From: a virus
Length of the DNA stretch: 31,220 bases
Direction: 5' to 3' (one strand)
Virus record (IMG/VR): IMGVR_UViG_3300033153_006426
Location: 1-31,220 of that record
Shown piece after piece: positions 15,608 through 23,593 of the stretch; the first letter of the stretch is position 1, and every line of letters begins with the position of its first letter. The notes under the pieces are model-generated. The model was not told the DNA's origin. It saw only the letters and a program-made list of their open reading frames with translations, and searched no databases. Both the position numbers and the translations under genes were made by a program.

Positions 15608-16549
15608 ATGAAAATTATAATCGATTTATCACAAATGCTTCATGCGACATATTTAGGAAAATATAAGGACACGATGAATAACGGGTTTTTGATAGAGGAT
15701 CTTGAAAATTTGACAAGATCGGTTGTAACCAAACGAATATATGATAACATGAGAAAATTCAACTGTTCCTATACTGATGTTATTATCGCAATCGATTCTA
15801 AAAGTTGGAGGTTTGATCATTTTCCAGATTACAAGTGGAAACGAAGGAAAGGTAAAAGTGATAGTGACATAGATTATGGGATGATGAAAGATTTTTTTAA
15901 TTCTTATGTAAAAGAGTTGGATGAGTATTTCCCTTTCACCACTATTAGGGAGTGGGGTGCAGAGGCGGATGATATAATAGGCACACTATCAACAACATTG
16001 AACAGTGTAGGACAGAAGGTATGTATTATAAGCGGTGATCATGACTTTATTCAACTAATAAGAAAAAATCTGATTATATATGATCCTTTCCACCGAAAGT
16101 TTGTAGGTGAAAATGCAAAAATAGGCAATAATACTTTCATGGATGTATACACAAAAAAAGATGCTGAAAAATTCCTCATGTATCATATAATTCTCGGGGA
16201 CTCTGGTGATGGTGTCCCAAACGTAAAATCTGATGATGATGCATTTTCAAATCCACTCAAACAACAAGTGAGGACTGGGCCAAAATGGGCAGTAAAAAAT
16301 ATAGTGACAGAATCCGATAAACATAAACTTATGGATGAATACAAAGAAAACTGGAAAAGAAATAAATTGCTAGTTGATCTGGAAGAAACACCACACAATA
16401 TAAAAGTCGGTATTATAACTAAATACAATAATAGTATTAAGAATGTTAAACCTTATGATATTAACAAGACGTTTGAATATTGTGATAATTTTTTCTTGCA
16501 TGAACTGAGAGACACCATTAAAAACAAACCAAATTTTAATCTATTTTGA
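15608..16549 (+). CDS. rnh: RNase H / 5'-3' flap exonuclease, T4 Rnh-like
   Basis: 313 residues (T4 Rnh 305), FEN-1 family. Acidic metal-binding clusters are visible: Asp6 in IIIDLSQ, IAIDSK, EADDIIGTLS, IISGDHDF and LGDSGDGVPNVKSDDD. This enzyme removes RNA primers and flaps from lagging-strand fragments. I chose ATG 15608 because AAGGAGG lies right before it; the upstream in-frame GTG at 15584 has no ribosome site. The protein ends KPNFNLF, one of the F-x-L-F tails discussed in the findings, and the next gene starts nine bases later. Confidence 0.9.
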   Translation: MKIIIDLSQMLHATYLGKYKDTMNNGFLIEDLENLTRSVVTKRIYDNMRKFNCSYTDVIIAIDSKSWRFDHFPDYKWKRRKGKSDSDIDYGMMKDFFNSYVKELDEYFPFTTIREWGAEADDIIGTLSTTLNSVGQKVCIISGDHDFIQLIRKNLIIYDPFHRKFVGENAKIGNNTFMDVYTKKDAEKFLMYHIILGDSGDGVPNVKSDDDAFSNPLKQQVRTGPKWAVKNIVTESDKHKLMDEYKENWKRNKLLVDLEETPHNIKVGIITKYNNSIKNVKPYDINKTFEYCDNFFLHELRDTIKNKPNFNLF

Positions 16550-16558
16550 GAGGTAACA

Positions 16559-17275
16559 ATGAAAAATAAAACAGATTTTGGGAAATTTTATGTTGCTGAA
16601 AATGGTAATATAATAGATAAACAAGAGGCAGCACAAACAATAGCAGACAAGAACCCTGCAAGAAAGAGGAAAAAAGTTGTTCATAAATCTATACTGAAGA
16701 AGAAAAGGACAAAATCTGAAAAGAGAGATTATGTTAATAAAAAACGTCTCTACTCTCTCATGTGTGCATGGCAAAAAATAAACAGAACAATGAACAAGCT
16801 GGTATACAGGATTGAACATAGACAGATGAGCGACAAAATAATGAATGCAAATGTAGAAGAACTGAAAACTAAATCTGGGTTGCTCAAAAATGTTTCTGAT
16901 GAGTTGATGTTAAATTACTATAAAATTGGTCAGGGATACATCAAAACCTCAAATTTTAGAAATTATTCATATATGCACCAGCAGGATATGATACATGAAG
17001 CAGTAGAGAGGGCATTGAATATTGGAAAAAAAGGTAACAAAAACTATGGCACTCCCTATTTTGCACGTTACAATGTCAAAAAATATAATAATGTTTTATC
17101 CTTTTTCACACAGCAGATAGGTAATTTCTGGTTACAGAATCTCAAGAAACATTATAATTATCAGGAAGAAAAACAAGTCACACTACACACAATAATAGAT
17201 AATTTTCAACAACAATGTCAGGCAATTGGGGTGAAGGGGGTTCACATGAATCTCGGTGATGTTACTGAAAGTTGA
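16559..17275 (+). CDS. 55: Late-transcription sigma factor, gp55-like
   Basis: 238 residues (T4 gp55 185). A basic N-terminal extension of about 90 residues is followed by the region 2-like core: IGQGYIKTSNFRNYSYMHQQ, MIHEAVERAL and SFFTQQIGNFWLQNLKKHY, which line up with the GLSKRFNFSGYTQSW, MIADGIEASI and YITQACFNAFVQRIKKE blocks of gp55. gp55 directs host RNA polymerase to TATAAATA promoters, of which this window has six. The T4 protein ends with a hydrophobic clamp-binding tail (LDFLY); this one ends NLGDVTES and lacks it. GAGAGG precedes the start. Identification is by motif; other phage sigma-like factors are possible. Confidence 0.75.
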   Translation: MKNKTDFGKFYVAENGNIIDKQEAAQTIADKNPARKRKKVVHKSILKKKRTKSEKRDYVNKKRLYSLMCAWQKINRTMNKLVYRIEHRQMSDKIMNANVEELKTKSGLLKNVSDELMLNYYKIGQGYIKTSNFRNYSYMHQQDMIHEAVERALNIGKKGNKNYGTPYFARYNVKKYNNVLSFFTQQIGNFWLQNLKKHYNYQEEKQVTLHTIIDNFQQQCQAIGVKGVHMNLGDVTES

Positions 17276-17282
17276 TAAATAT

Positions 17283-17290
17283 TATAAATA
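17283..17290 (+). promoter_or_regulatory. Possible late promoter in tandem with an early promoter
   Basis: Exact TATAAATA just 15 bases before the -35 of the early promoter at 17305. The downstream gene could therefore be read both early and late. In a region this AT-rich a chance match is possible. Confidence 0.55.
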
Positions 17291-17304
17291 ATTTCATAAT
17301 TTCC

Positions 17305-17332
17305 TTGACAACCATGTTTTTTATGGTATAAT
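17305..17332 (+). promoter_or_regulatory. Strong early sigma70-type promoter (cassette copy 3)
   Basis: TTGACA at 17305-17310 and TATAAT at 17327-17332, 16-bp spacer, TGG before the -10, TTTCC before the -35 and ATACATGTAAGTTG after it, nearly identical to the promoter at 6586. It feeds the interrupted gene at 17371 and probably primase, gp62 and neighbours. Confidence 0.88.
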
Positions 17333-17370
17333 ATACATGTAAGTTGTTAATTTAAAGAGTGGAGACGGTT

Positions 17371-17739
17371 ATGTTGTTAGAGAAAAAAAGTAACAAGTGG
17401 GCATTGAATGAAGCAAAAGAAATCATGAGTGTCGATGAATTTTCAGAGAAAGTCAAAAAAATGTTTTTAAAACAATTTCCTAAAGCATGGATCAATGGTG
17501 GCTGGACAAGAGGGCTTGGTGAATTTGTCGCATTTTCCTTTGGCATACAGCCAAAAAAGAAAATCTCTCATGACATAGTTCAAAACGACCCAGGGTTTCA
17601 AGATATTATGATATGGAATGGTGTGAAAGATAAAACATTCAAGGATAAAATAACAGCAGAGAGTAATTCTGGCGGATCATTGATGATAAAGCCGGAAGAA
17701 GGTTCATATATGGCATATGGTAGAGTTAAATTCGGTTGA
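17371..17739 (+). CDS. Hypothetical protein truncated by a tandem duplication (122 aa)
   Basis: Family not recognised. The ATG at 17371 follows GGAGA at five bases spacing; a GTG at 17359 is upstream of that site. The reading frame runs to GRVKFG and then meets TGA created by a 40-bp tandem duplication. If the duplication is removed the frame continues for about 38 more codons to 17893, giving a protein of about 160 aa. The protein is soluble, Lys-rich, with a WINGGWTRGLGEFVAF segment. The product here may be a tolerated truncated form or non-functional. Confidence 0.7.
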   Translation: MLLEKKSNKWALNEAKEIMSVDEFSEKVKKMFLKQFPKAWINGGWTRGLGEFVAFSFGIQPKKKISHDIVQNDPGFQDIMIWNGVKDKTFKDKITAESNSGGSLMIKPEEGSYMAYGRVKFG

Positions 17740-17777
17740 AGGTTCATATATGGCATATGGTAGAGTTAAATTCGGTT
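17698..17777 (+). repeat. Perfect 40-bp tandem duplication
   Basis: Bases 17698-17737 are repeated exactly at 17738-17777. The unit is not a multiple of three, so it shifts frame and makes the in-frame TGA that ends the upstream ORF. Perfect identity means the event is recent or an artefact of sequencing or assembly. Confidence 0.95.
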
Positions 17778-17893
17778 GGAGAAAGAAAACAGGAACGCCA
17801 GAACAATTACTTAAACATCTTGATAATTATTTCAAAAAGATGAGAAAAGTTGTTGATGCTAACAAGGACAATCTTGCACATGACATAACATAA
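17741..17893 (+). pseudogene. Displaced 3' part of the duplicated gene
   Basis: This frame continues the interrupted gene: after the repeated GRVKFG it reads WRKKTGTPEQLLKHLDNYF and ends at TAA 17891-17893, about 35 bases before primase. An internal ATG at 17750 lacks a good ribosome site, so independent translation is unlikely. Confidence 0.75.
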
Positions 17894-17927
17894 CAACAAC
17901 CTGATCGAATACTGAACGGAGCAATGA

Positions 17928-19022
17928 ATGTCAGCAGATTTTTTAGTGTACAAATATTTGAAAATGTTAAATCTTGAACGTTACGAGGAAGGGAACAACT
18001 GCGTAACGTTCAGGTGTCCGATTTGTGGTGATAGCCAAAAATCAGAATCTAAAAAACGTGCGGGTATATTTGGCATTGGCACGGATGATCCATATTTAAA
18101 TTGTTTTAATTGTGGTGTTGCTGCACTAGAGACCAACAGGTTCAAAGATTTTGTTAAATATATTGATTATGGGCTATATCTACAATACCAAAAAGAAGTA
18201 CAAATGTATGATGTTACTACTTTTGAACGGTTTGAAATTAAAAAAGAGGTATCATTTCAAACCGTGAAGAAAGCAGACAAAACACTTGATATATTTCGAG
18301 AACATTTAAAAAACTTCACACAGCTACCGTGGGAAAATGATGTAAAAATGTACATCCACGATAGGAAAATACCAGAAAAACACTGGGATAAATTGTTCTA
18401 TTTTAGAGGACATCCCTATCAACTATTTAAGGATATGTTCGATGATGATAGATATGATGTTAAACTATCAAAAAATTACAATAATCAGGGGGTGTTAGTG
18501 CCCTTCATGAACTGTGATGACAAAGTTGTTGGGTTTGGTATTCGGATGTATAACAACAATATACTCAGGTTTCTCAATTTGTTCACAATTGACAACAAGA
18601 AGTTTTTTCTGGGTGAGAACAAAGTTGATTGGTACAGACCCATTATTGTTTTAGAAGGGATGCTCGACAAACTAACATTTGAGAAGGATGATCAAGTGCT
18701 GGGAATGCTCTCTGCCAACCCTAAAATAGACTACATAAAAGAAAAAGCAAAATCCGATGTTACATACCTGATGGACTACGAATTCCTCAACAACGACATA
18801 TACAGGCGTACAGAGAGACTAATTGATGAGGGGTTTGATGTATGTCTATGGGATAAGGAAGCCCACAATGCAAAGGATATAAACGATCTTAAAATGAAAC
18901 GGGGGTGGAATGACAAAAAAATATTTGACTTTATAAAGAAAAATACATATAATGGGCTGGAAGCGAGTATATTGCTAGAAAGAACAAGACAACAATTAAA
19001 AGAGGAGTTGATGTTTAGATGA
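17928..19022 (+). CDS. 61: DNA primase, gp61-like
   Basis: 364 residues (T4 gp61 342). The N-terminal zinc ribbon is Cys30/Cys33 in FRCPICGDSQKSESK and Cys59/Cys62 in CFNCG, the phage primase pattern that reads the priming site. A Toprim-like core follows: IVLEGMLDKLTF with the conserved Glu and VTYLMDYEF with the Asp pair. It makes the RNA primers of lagging-strand synthesis with the gp41 helicase, whose gene is not in this window. The start ATG follows CGGAGCA. The stop overlaps the next gene as ATGA. Confidence 0.9.
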   Translation: MSADFLVYKYLKMLNLERYEEGNNCVTFRCPICGDSQKSESKKRAGIFGIGTDDPYLNCFNCGVAALETNRFKDFVKYIDYGLYLQYQKEVQMYDVTTFERFEIKKEVSFQTVKKADKTLDIFREHLKNFTQLPWENDVKMYIHDRKIPEKHWDKLFYFRGHPYQLFKDMFDDDRYDVKLSKNYNNQGVLVPFMNCDDKVVGFGIRMYNNNILRFLNLFTIDNKKFFLGENKVDWYRPIIVLEGMLDKLTFEKDDQVLGMLSANPKIDYIKEKAKSDVTYLMDYEFLNNDIYRRTERLIDEGFDVCLWDKEAHNAKDINDLKMKRGWNDKKIFDFIKKNTYNGLEASILLERTRQQLKEELMFR

Positions 19023-19540
19023 AAATAGTAATTATTAATGGTTCAGCAACCACAGGAAAAGATACTTTTGTTGAAGCGATAGAAAACAAATTTAAAAATG
19101 TATACAACATATCAACGATAGATCCTATCAATCATATGCTACATGAAATGGGTTGGGATGGGACTAAAGATGAACAATATAGGCAATTAGCATCCGACTT
19201 GAAAGATTTTGGTTCTAAATATGATTTCTCTTTTAACTATGTTGTCAACTACACATCACGCAAACAATATAAAAATGGGTTCTCGAGTAGCAATGTTGTT
19301 GTATTCATACATTGCAGGGAACCAGAACAGATCAAACAATTTGTTAATTATTACAGTGATTCCAGGTATTTCTGTACAACATTATTAATAAAAAGAGATG
19401 GAACAAAAAAATTTGAAAATCATGCCGATAAAAATGTTGACAAATATAATTATGATGATATAATACTCAACAATGGTACTATATCGGAGCTTGAGAAGAA
19501 AGCACTGGCATATTATAATAATATTATGAGGAGTAATTAA
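19019..19540 (+). CDS. Deoxynucleoside monophosphate kinase-like P-loop protein
   Basis: 173 residues. Walker A is NGSATTGKDT at about residues 8-17 behind a short beta strand, the usual start of nucleotide kinases. FIHCREPEQI with Arg fits the NMP-binding or LID part. T4 gp1 (dNMP kinase, 241 aa) has similar architecture but is longer; the context beside primase, gp62 and polymerase supports a nucleotide-supply role. I am sure of the P-loop kinase fold and less sure of the substrate. The start overlaps the primase stop and the end overlaps the next ATG as TAATG. Confidence 0.7.
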   Translation: MKIVIINGSATTGKDTFVEAIENKFKNVYNISTIDPINHMLHEMGWDGTKDEQYRQLASDLKDFGSKYDFSFNYVVNYTSRKQYKNGFSSSNVVVFIHCREPEQIKQFVNYYSDSRYFCTTLLIKRDGTKKFENHADKNVDKYNYDDIILNNGTISELEKKALAYYNNIMRSN

Positions 19541-20142
19541 TGGGAACACTCAAGATGGATTTTTTAAATCCACAAAAAAAGATTGAAAACAAAGCAGACA
19601 AGTACAAGCAATGCAAAATAACGCCTAAAGATTTGTTGACTGTGTTAACATCGATAAAAGGGATTGATAAAATCCTTGATAATGGTGGGTTTTTCTATGG
19701 GTTGTACAAGAAAAACAAAAAATGGTTTAATCTTGTTGATATAGGGTTTGACATAGAGAAAATAGATGAGAGCAAATGGGATAAAATAATATACACAAAA
19801 GTTACTGGCAATGAATTGTATAGCCTTGGTAACTATATGTCGAGGCACGAAGCATTGCTCCCTACAGCATCACTAATTTCAAGTTGGATAATAAATCTTG
19901 ATAACAAAGCTATTTTACGTGTAATAGAGAATATGTTACCTAAAAAAACATTCTATGTCAAGTCAAAATTGGGGGATAAACCACAACAACTTGAAATCAT
20001 AAATAAAATCAAAGAGTATTTTAATGTCAACCAGCACGAAGCTGAAAGTTATCTGAAATTTATAATAGATCAAGGTGCAGAGGAAGAGTTTGTTGCAATG
20101 TTTGAAGAAGGCGGTGCTGTGAAAAAGGAGAAAACAAAATGA
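19540..20142 (+). CDS. 62: Clamp loader small subunit, gp62-like
   Basis: 200 residues (T4 gp62 187). The C-terminal half has EIINKIKEYFNVNQHEAESYLKFI, which matches by eye the VLIIKLLAKRYQVNTNDAINYKSIL segment of T4 gp62, and an upstream hydrophobic block LLPTASLISSWIIN is in the right place. gp62 bridges the gp44 ATPases in the clamp loader. The position just before the DNA polymerase gene, with one small gene between, resembles T4 62-regA-43, with a different gene where regA would stand. Similarity is weak outside the C-terminal segment. It overlaps both neighbours by a few bases. Confidence 0.65.
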   Translation: MGTLKMDFLNPQKKIENKADKYKQCKITPKDLLTVLTSIKGIDKILDNGGFFYGLYKKNKKWFNLVDIGFDIEKIDESKWDKIIYTKVTGNELYSLGNYMSRHEALLPTASLISSWIINLDNKAILRVIENMLPKKTFYVKSKLGDKPQQLEIINKIKEYFNVNQHEAESYLKFIIDQGAEEEFVAMFEEGGAVKKEKTK

Positions 20143-20666
20143 CCAAGGAAGTCAAAAAAAGAATAAAATTGAATGATGATTGGAGGGTATTTAATGATTC
20201 TCATGGTTGGATACTGGAACACAGATCAGTATCTAAAAAAGAAGATGTAGAAAGCTGGGCATTTGAGGGGTTCTACGGTAGATTCTCACAAATGATAACA
20301 GCTCTTGCAGAGAGAACAGTACTTGATCAGTATGGGAAAGTGACAACGATCTCAAAATCATTCAAGGAATTAAAAAAACTCATGGAAGATTTGCCAGAGT
20401 TGATGATAATCGATAAAATGCCGTCTGTAATGAGAGAAACAACCATAGTGGAGAGGAGAACAACTTTCTTAAAAAAAGATGGCAGGAAAAGTTCAGGTTC
20501 TACATATGTTGGGAGTGAAACAACTTATGAGGAGTTTGACGGTCACATAGAGGAGAAAAATTTGAAGGAAGAAAGGAAGAAGGGGAAGGGAAAAAAGGTA
20601 ACTAGAAAGAAAACAAAAACTAACAAAAAGGGTAATGATAAGGCAATGAAAGTCACTTTATTCTAA
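20139..20666 (+). CDS. Basic hypothetical protein with clamp-binding-like tail, 175 aa
   Basis: Unrecognised. The first 75 residues look globular (DDWRVFNDSHGWILEHR, AFEGFYGRFSQMITALAER). The last 45 are a Lys-rich, probably disordered stretch (KKGKGKKVTRKKTKTNKKG) ending MKVTLF. The terminal LF resembles the tails of polymerase and RNase H encoded nearby. A small protein with a clamp-binding tail next to gene 43 could be a transcription co-activator such as gp33 or another clamp client, but no direct similarity was seen. The ATG overlaps the gp62-like stop (ATGA). Confidence 0.75.
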   Translation: MTKEVKKRIKLNDDWRVFNDSHGWILEHRSVSKKEDVESWAFEGFYGRFSQMITALAERTVLDQYGKVTTISKSFKELKKLMEDLPELMIIDKMPSVMRETTIVERRTTFLKKDGRKSSGSTYVGSETTYEEFDGHIEEKNLKEERKKGKGKKVTRKKTKTNKKGNDKAMKVTLF

Positions 20667-20682
20667 ATGTCAAATAATCTAC

Positions 20683-20710
20683 TTGACAAACCAACAAAAT
20701 AATATATAAT
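20683..20710 (+). promoter_or_regulatory. Early sigma70-type promoter for DNA polymerase
   Basis: TTGACA at 20683-20688 and TATAAT at 20705-20710 with a 16-bp spacer, 30 bases before the polymerase start. It lacks the ATGTAAGTTGG downstream block of the cassette promoters. Confidence 0.82.
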
Positions 20711-20740
20711 GATCGCAATGTTATTGCACAAAGGAGGATC

Positions 20741-23284
20741 ATGTACTCATACATAAGAACGATCAAAGATACAATCTACTTGACAAAATATGTTAACGGT
20801 AAGAAGATATTAGAGAGGGATACCACTTTCAAACCGTATGCATTTTTGAAATGTTCAAAAGATGTTGGCTGGAGATCATACCCTGACAATGTTAACATAA
20901 CACCAATCCAATTCAGTTCTGTGATCGGGTATAGGAATGATATTAAATCATATCCATCTGATATGGTTTATGGTGGTGTAAGGGGTCTGCCGGAAATACA
21001 AAAAATTAGAGGCGAAAAGTTAAACGAAAACTATGATCTCAACAACCTTAAAGTTTTCTTCTTTGATATCGAGGTGTATAGTAATAAAGGATTCCCAGAA
21101 CCAAATGAAGTTGATTTTCCAGTAACCGCAATTGCAGTACAGGACAAAAAAACCAAGAAAAAATACGTGTGGACTATAACAGATCAATATAAAAAACATC
21201 TTGATGAAGTAACACTGCACACATTCAGGGATGAAGGTGTTATGCTCAATCATTTTTTCGCATGGTTAGGTAAATCTGGTGTAGATGTATTGTGTGGTTG
21301 GTACAGCCAGTTTTTTGATGTTCCTTACCTATACAACAGGGGAAAGAAACTCATAGGAAAACAAGCAGTTAACCAGATGTCGCCTTTTGGTGTTGTGATC
21401 CCGAAAAGAGAGATTAAAAGAAAAGCAACAAAGAAGGATAAGGATGAAGGGAAAGATCAAGACGAGATTGTTAATTCCTGTGATATAGTAGGGATAAATT
21501 GTATTGATTATCTAAACCTATCAAAGAAATACACACAAAACGAAAGAGCGAGCTGGAAATTAGATGATGTTGCTGAGGATTGGGTAGGTGAAAAGAAGAT
21601 TGACTATGGTGAGGAAGGAAGCCTCTCAAAATTATGGTTAACAAACAAACAAAAATACATTGAATACAATATACAGGATACAAATCTTGTTGCAAAGATA
21701 GATGAAGCAAAAGGTTATATAGATCTTGCTTACACACTGTGCTACTATGCAATGTCGCCTATAAGTAATTATGCATCAAACACGGCATTGTGGACAGCGA
21801 AATTGTACAACGAATTGTTGAACAGAAAACAATGCCCCCCCTCAAAGGGAAGTGGTAAGGGAAATATGGCAGGGGGATTTGTTAAAGAACCAACTCCTAA
21901 AAGATATGGTTGGACAATGTCATTTGATTTGGCTTCACTATACCCTATGTTAATTCGTCAGTACAATTTGTCATTCGAGACCATTATAAAAGATAGACAA
22001 CTACACGATGTTGATTATGTGGATGATATTGTAAATGATACGTTTGATTTCACACAGTACAAAAAAGAAAATAAGTGTTTTCTTCCTATGGGCAGTGTAT
22101 TCAGTAAGGAGAAGAAAGGACTAGCACCACAACTCATGGAAACATTATACACAGAAAGAAAAAGAGACAAGAAACAATCTTACATATTAAAACAAGAATC
22201 AAAAACTGTTACTGATGTGTTAGAGAAAAAGAGACTATTAACAGAATCTACAAAAATGTATAACGTTCAGTGGGCAAAAAAGATACTTTTGAATTCATTT
22301 TTTGGTGCTATGAAATTTGGTTCTTTTATACTATTCAACAAAGAGATTGCAGAATCAATCACCGCCGCAGGAAGAGTGTCAATACAATGGGCAGAAAAAC
22401 GATTAAATGAATATTTGAATAAAGTATTTAACACAAAAGAAATACAATATGTATATTATTGTGATACAGATTCCCTTTATTGTAACGCACAGCCTTTTGT
22501 AGATAAAATCATGGATAAAAATCCTACCAAAACACAAATAATCGACTATCTTGACAACATAAGCAAAAACATGATAGAACCACAACTAAAAAAGATATAT
22601 CAAGAGCTGTTTGAATATGTTGGTGCATATGAGAACTTTATGATGATGGACAGAGAAATCATCGCAGAGAGTTTAGTCATAACAGCTAAAAAGAGATATG
22701 CTGCTCTAGTATGGGATAATGAGGGTGATAGATATGAAGAGCCTGAGATGAAAATAATGGGTCTTTCTGTTGTCAGATCAGATACCCCTAACGCAATTAA
22801 AAGTCAGCTAAAAGAATCTGTTTATAAAATATTGACATGTGGTGATATCTACAAATACATTGATGAAGTAAGAGATGATGTGTATAAAATGCTACCACAT
22901 GAGATCGCCTCTCCAACAGGGGTTAACGGTATTGAAAAATACTATGAATTTAAGCCAAATACCCTTGCAACATGGGCAAAAGGAGCGCCGGGTCATGTCA
23001 GGGCTGCTATTATCTACAACAATCTGATTAAACGTATGAATTTAGAAGATAAATATCCAAAAATTCATAGTGGTGAGAAAATGAAATATTTGTATCTGAA
23101 AATGCCAAACCCTATAAGCATGCCAGTTGTGGGGTTCACGGATAAACTACCAGCAGAATTTAATTTAGAGGAGTACATTGACAAAAACAAAATTTTTCAC
23201 AAAATATACGAAAAGACTATTAAAGACATGCTTGATATTATTGGCTTGGGTGGTAGTCTTGGCGGTGGGTTTAAACTTTTTTAG
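20741..23284 (+). CDS. 43: Family B DNA polymerase, gp43-like
   Basis: 847 residues (T4 gp43 898). Exonuclease motif I is FFFDIEVYS with Asp109 and Glu111, nearly the T4 positions. Polymerase motif A is FDLASLYP (Asp396), motif B KKILLNSFFGAMKFG and motif C YYCDTDSLY (Asp575, Asp577). The enzyme therefore has both proofreading and synthesis sites intact. A Lys/Asp-rich insertion (KATKKDKDEGKDQDE) near residue 230 lies in the exonuclease domain. The C terminus GGGFKLF corresponds in place to the clamp-binding tail of T4/RB69 polymerase. Strong ribosome site GGAGG. No intein is present. Confidence 0.97.
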   Translation: MYSYIRTIKDTIYLTKYVNGKKILERDTTFKPYAFLKCSKDVGWRSYPDNVNITPIQFSSVIGYRNDIKSYPSDMVYGGVRGLPEIQKIRGEKLNENYDLNNLKVFFFDIEVYSNKGFPEPNEVDFPVTAIAVQDKKTKKKYVWTITDQYKKHLDEVTLHTFRDEGVMLNHFFAWLGKSGVDVLCGWYSQFFDVPYLYNRGKKLIGKQAVNQMSPFGVVIPKREIKRKATKKDKDEGKDQDEIVNSCDIVGINCIDYLNLSKKYTQNERASWKLDDVAEDWVGEKKIDYGEEGSLSKLWLTNKQKYIEYNIQDTNLVAKIDEAKGYIDLAYTLCYYAMSPISNYASNTALWTAKLYNELLNRKQCPPSKGSGKGNMAGGFVKEPTPKRYGWTMSFDLASLYPMLIRQYNLSFETIIKDRQLHDVDYVDDIVNDTFDFTQYKKENKCFLPMGSVFSKEKKGLAPQLMETLYTERKRDKKQSYILKQESKTVTDVLEKKRLLTESTKMYNVQWAKKILLNSFFGAMKFGSFILFNKEIAESITAAGRVSIQWAEKRLNEYLNKVFNTKEIQYVYYCDTDSLYCNAQPFVDKIMDKNPTKTQIIDYLDNISKNMIEPQLKKIYQELFEYVGAYENFMMMDREIIAESLVITAKKRYAALVWDNEGDRYEEPEMKIMGLSVVRSDTPNAIKSQLKESVYKILTCGDIYKYIDEVRDDVYKMLPHEIASPTGVNGIEKYYEFKPNTLATWAKGAPGHVRAAIIYNNLIKRMNLEDKYPKIHSGEKMKYLYLKMPNPISMPVVGFTDKLPAEFNLEEYIDKNKIFHKIYEKTIKDMLDIIGLGGSLGGGFKLF

Positions 23285-23296
23285 AAGGAGGAATGA

Positions 23297-23590
23297 ATGG
23301 CAATTAATTACAACTTTTTATGCCCTGAGTGTTCACAGACAATAGAAAAAAAGGTCTCTATGACAGAAAGAAACAATCAGGTATGTGAGCACTGTGGCAC
23401 TACTTTAAAGGTGAGAATGCAAATAGGCTGGTATTTGTGCTGTGAGGAAAAATACCCTATCTTTTCTGACATCAACACACAGCAGTATTGTGAGCACTGC
23501 AACAGCAAATTAATAACTAGAGTAGGCATGGATTACCAGATGAGAATGGTTGATTCTAAATTTACAAACATCCCAGATTTTTTGGAGTAA
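23297..23590 (+). CDS. Small zinc-ribbon protein, 97 aa
   Basis: Eight cysteines in pairs: Cys9/Cys12, Cys30/Cys33, Cys48/Cys49 and Cys65/Cys68 (CPEC, CEHC, CC, CEHC), so two zinc ribbons are likely. The rest is short strands, with a WYLCCEEKYP centre. It starts 12 bases after the polymerase stop behind AAGGAGGA, so it is in the polymerase transcript. Function unknown. Confidence 0.8.
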   Translation: MAINYNFLCPECSQTIEKKVSMTERNNQVCEHCGTTLKVRMQIGWYLCCEEKYPIFSDINTQQYCEHCNSKLITRVGMDYQMRMVDSKFTNIPDFLE

Positions 23591-23593
23591 AGT

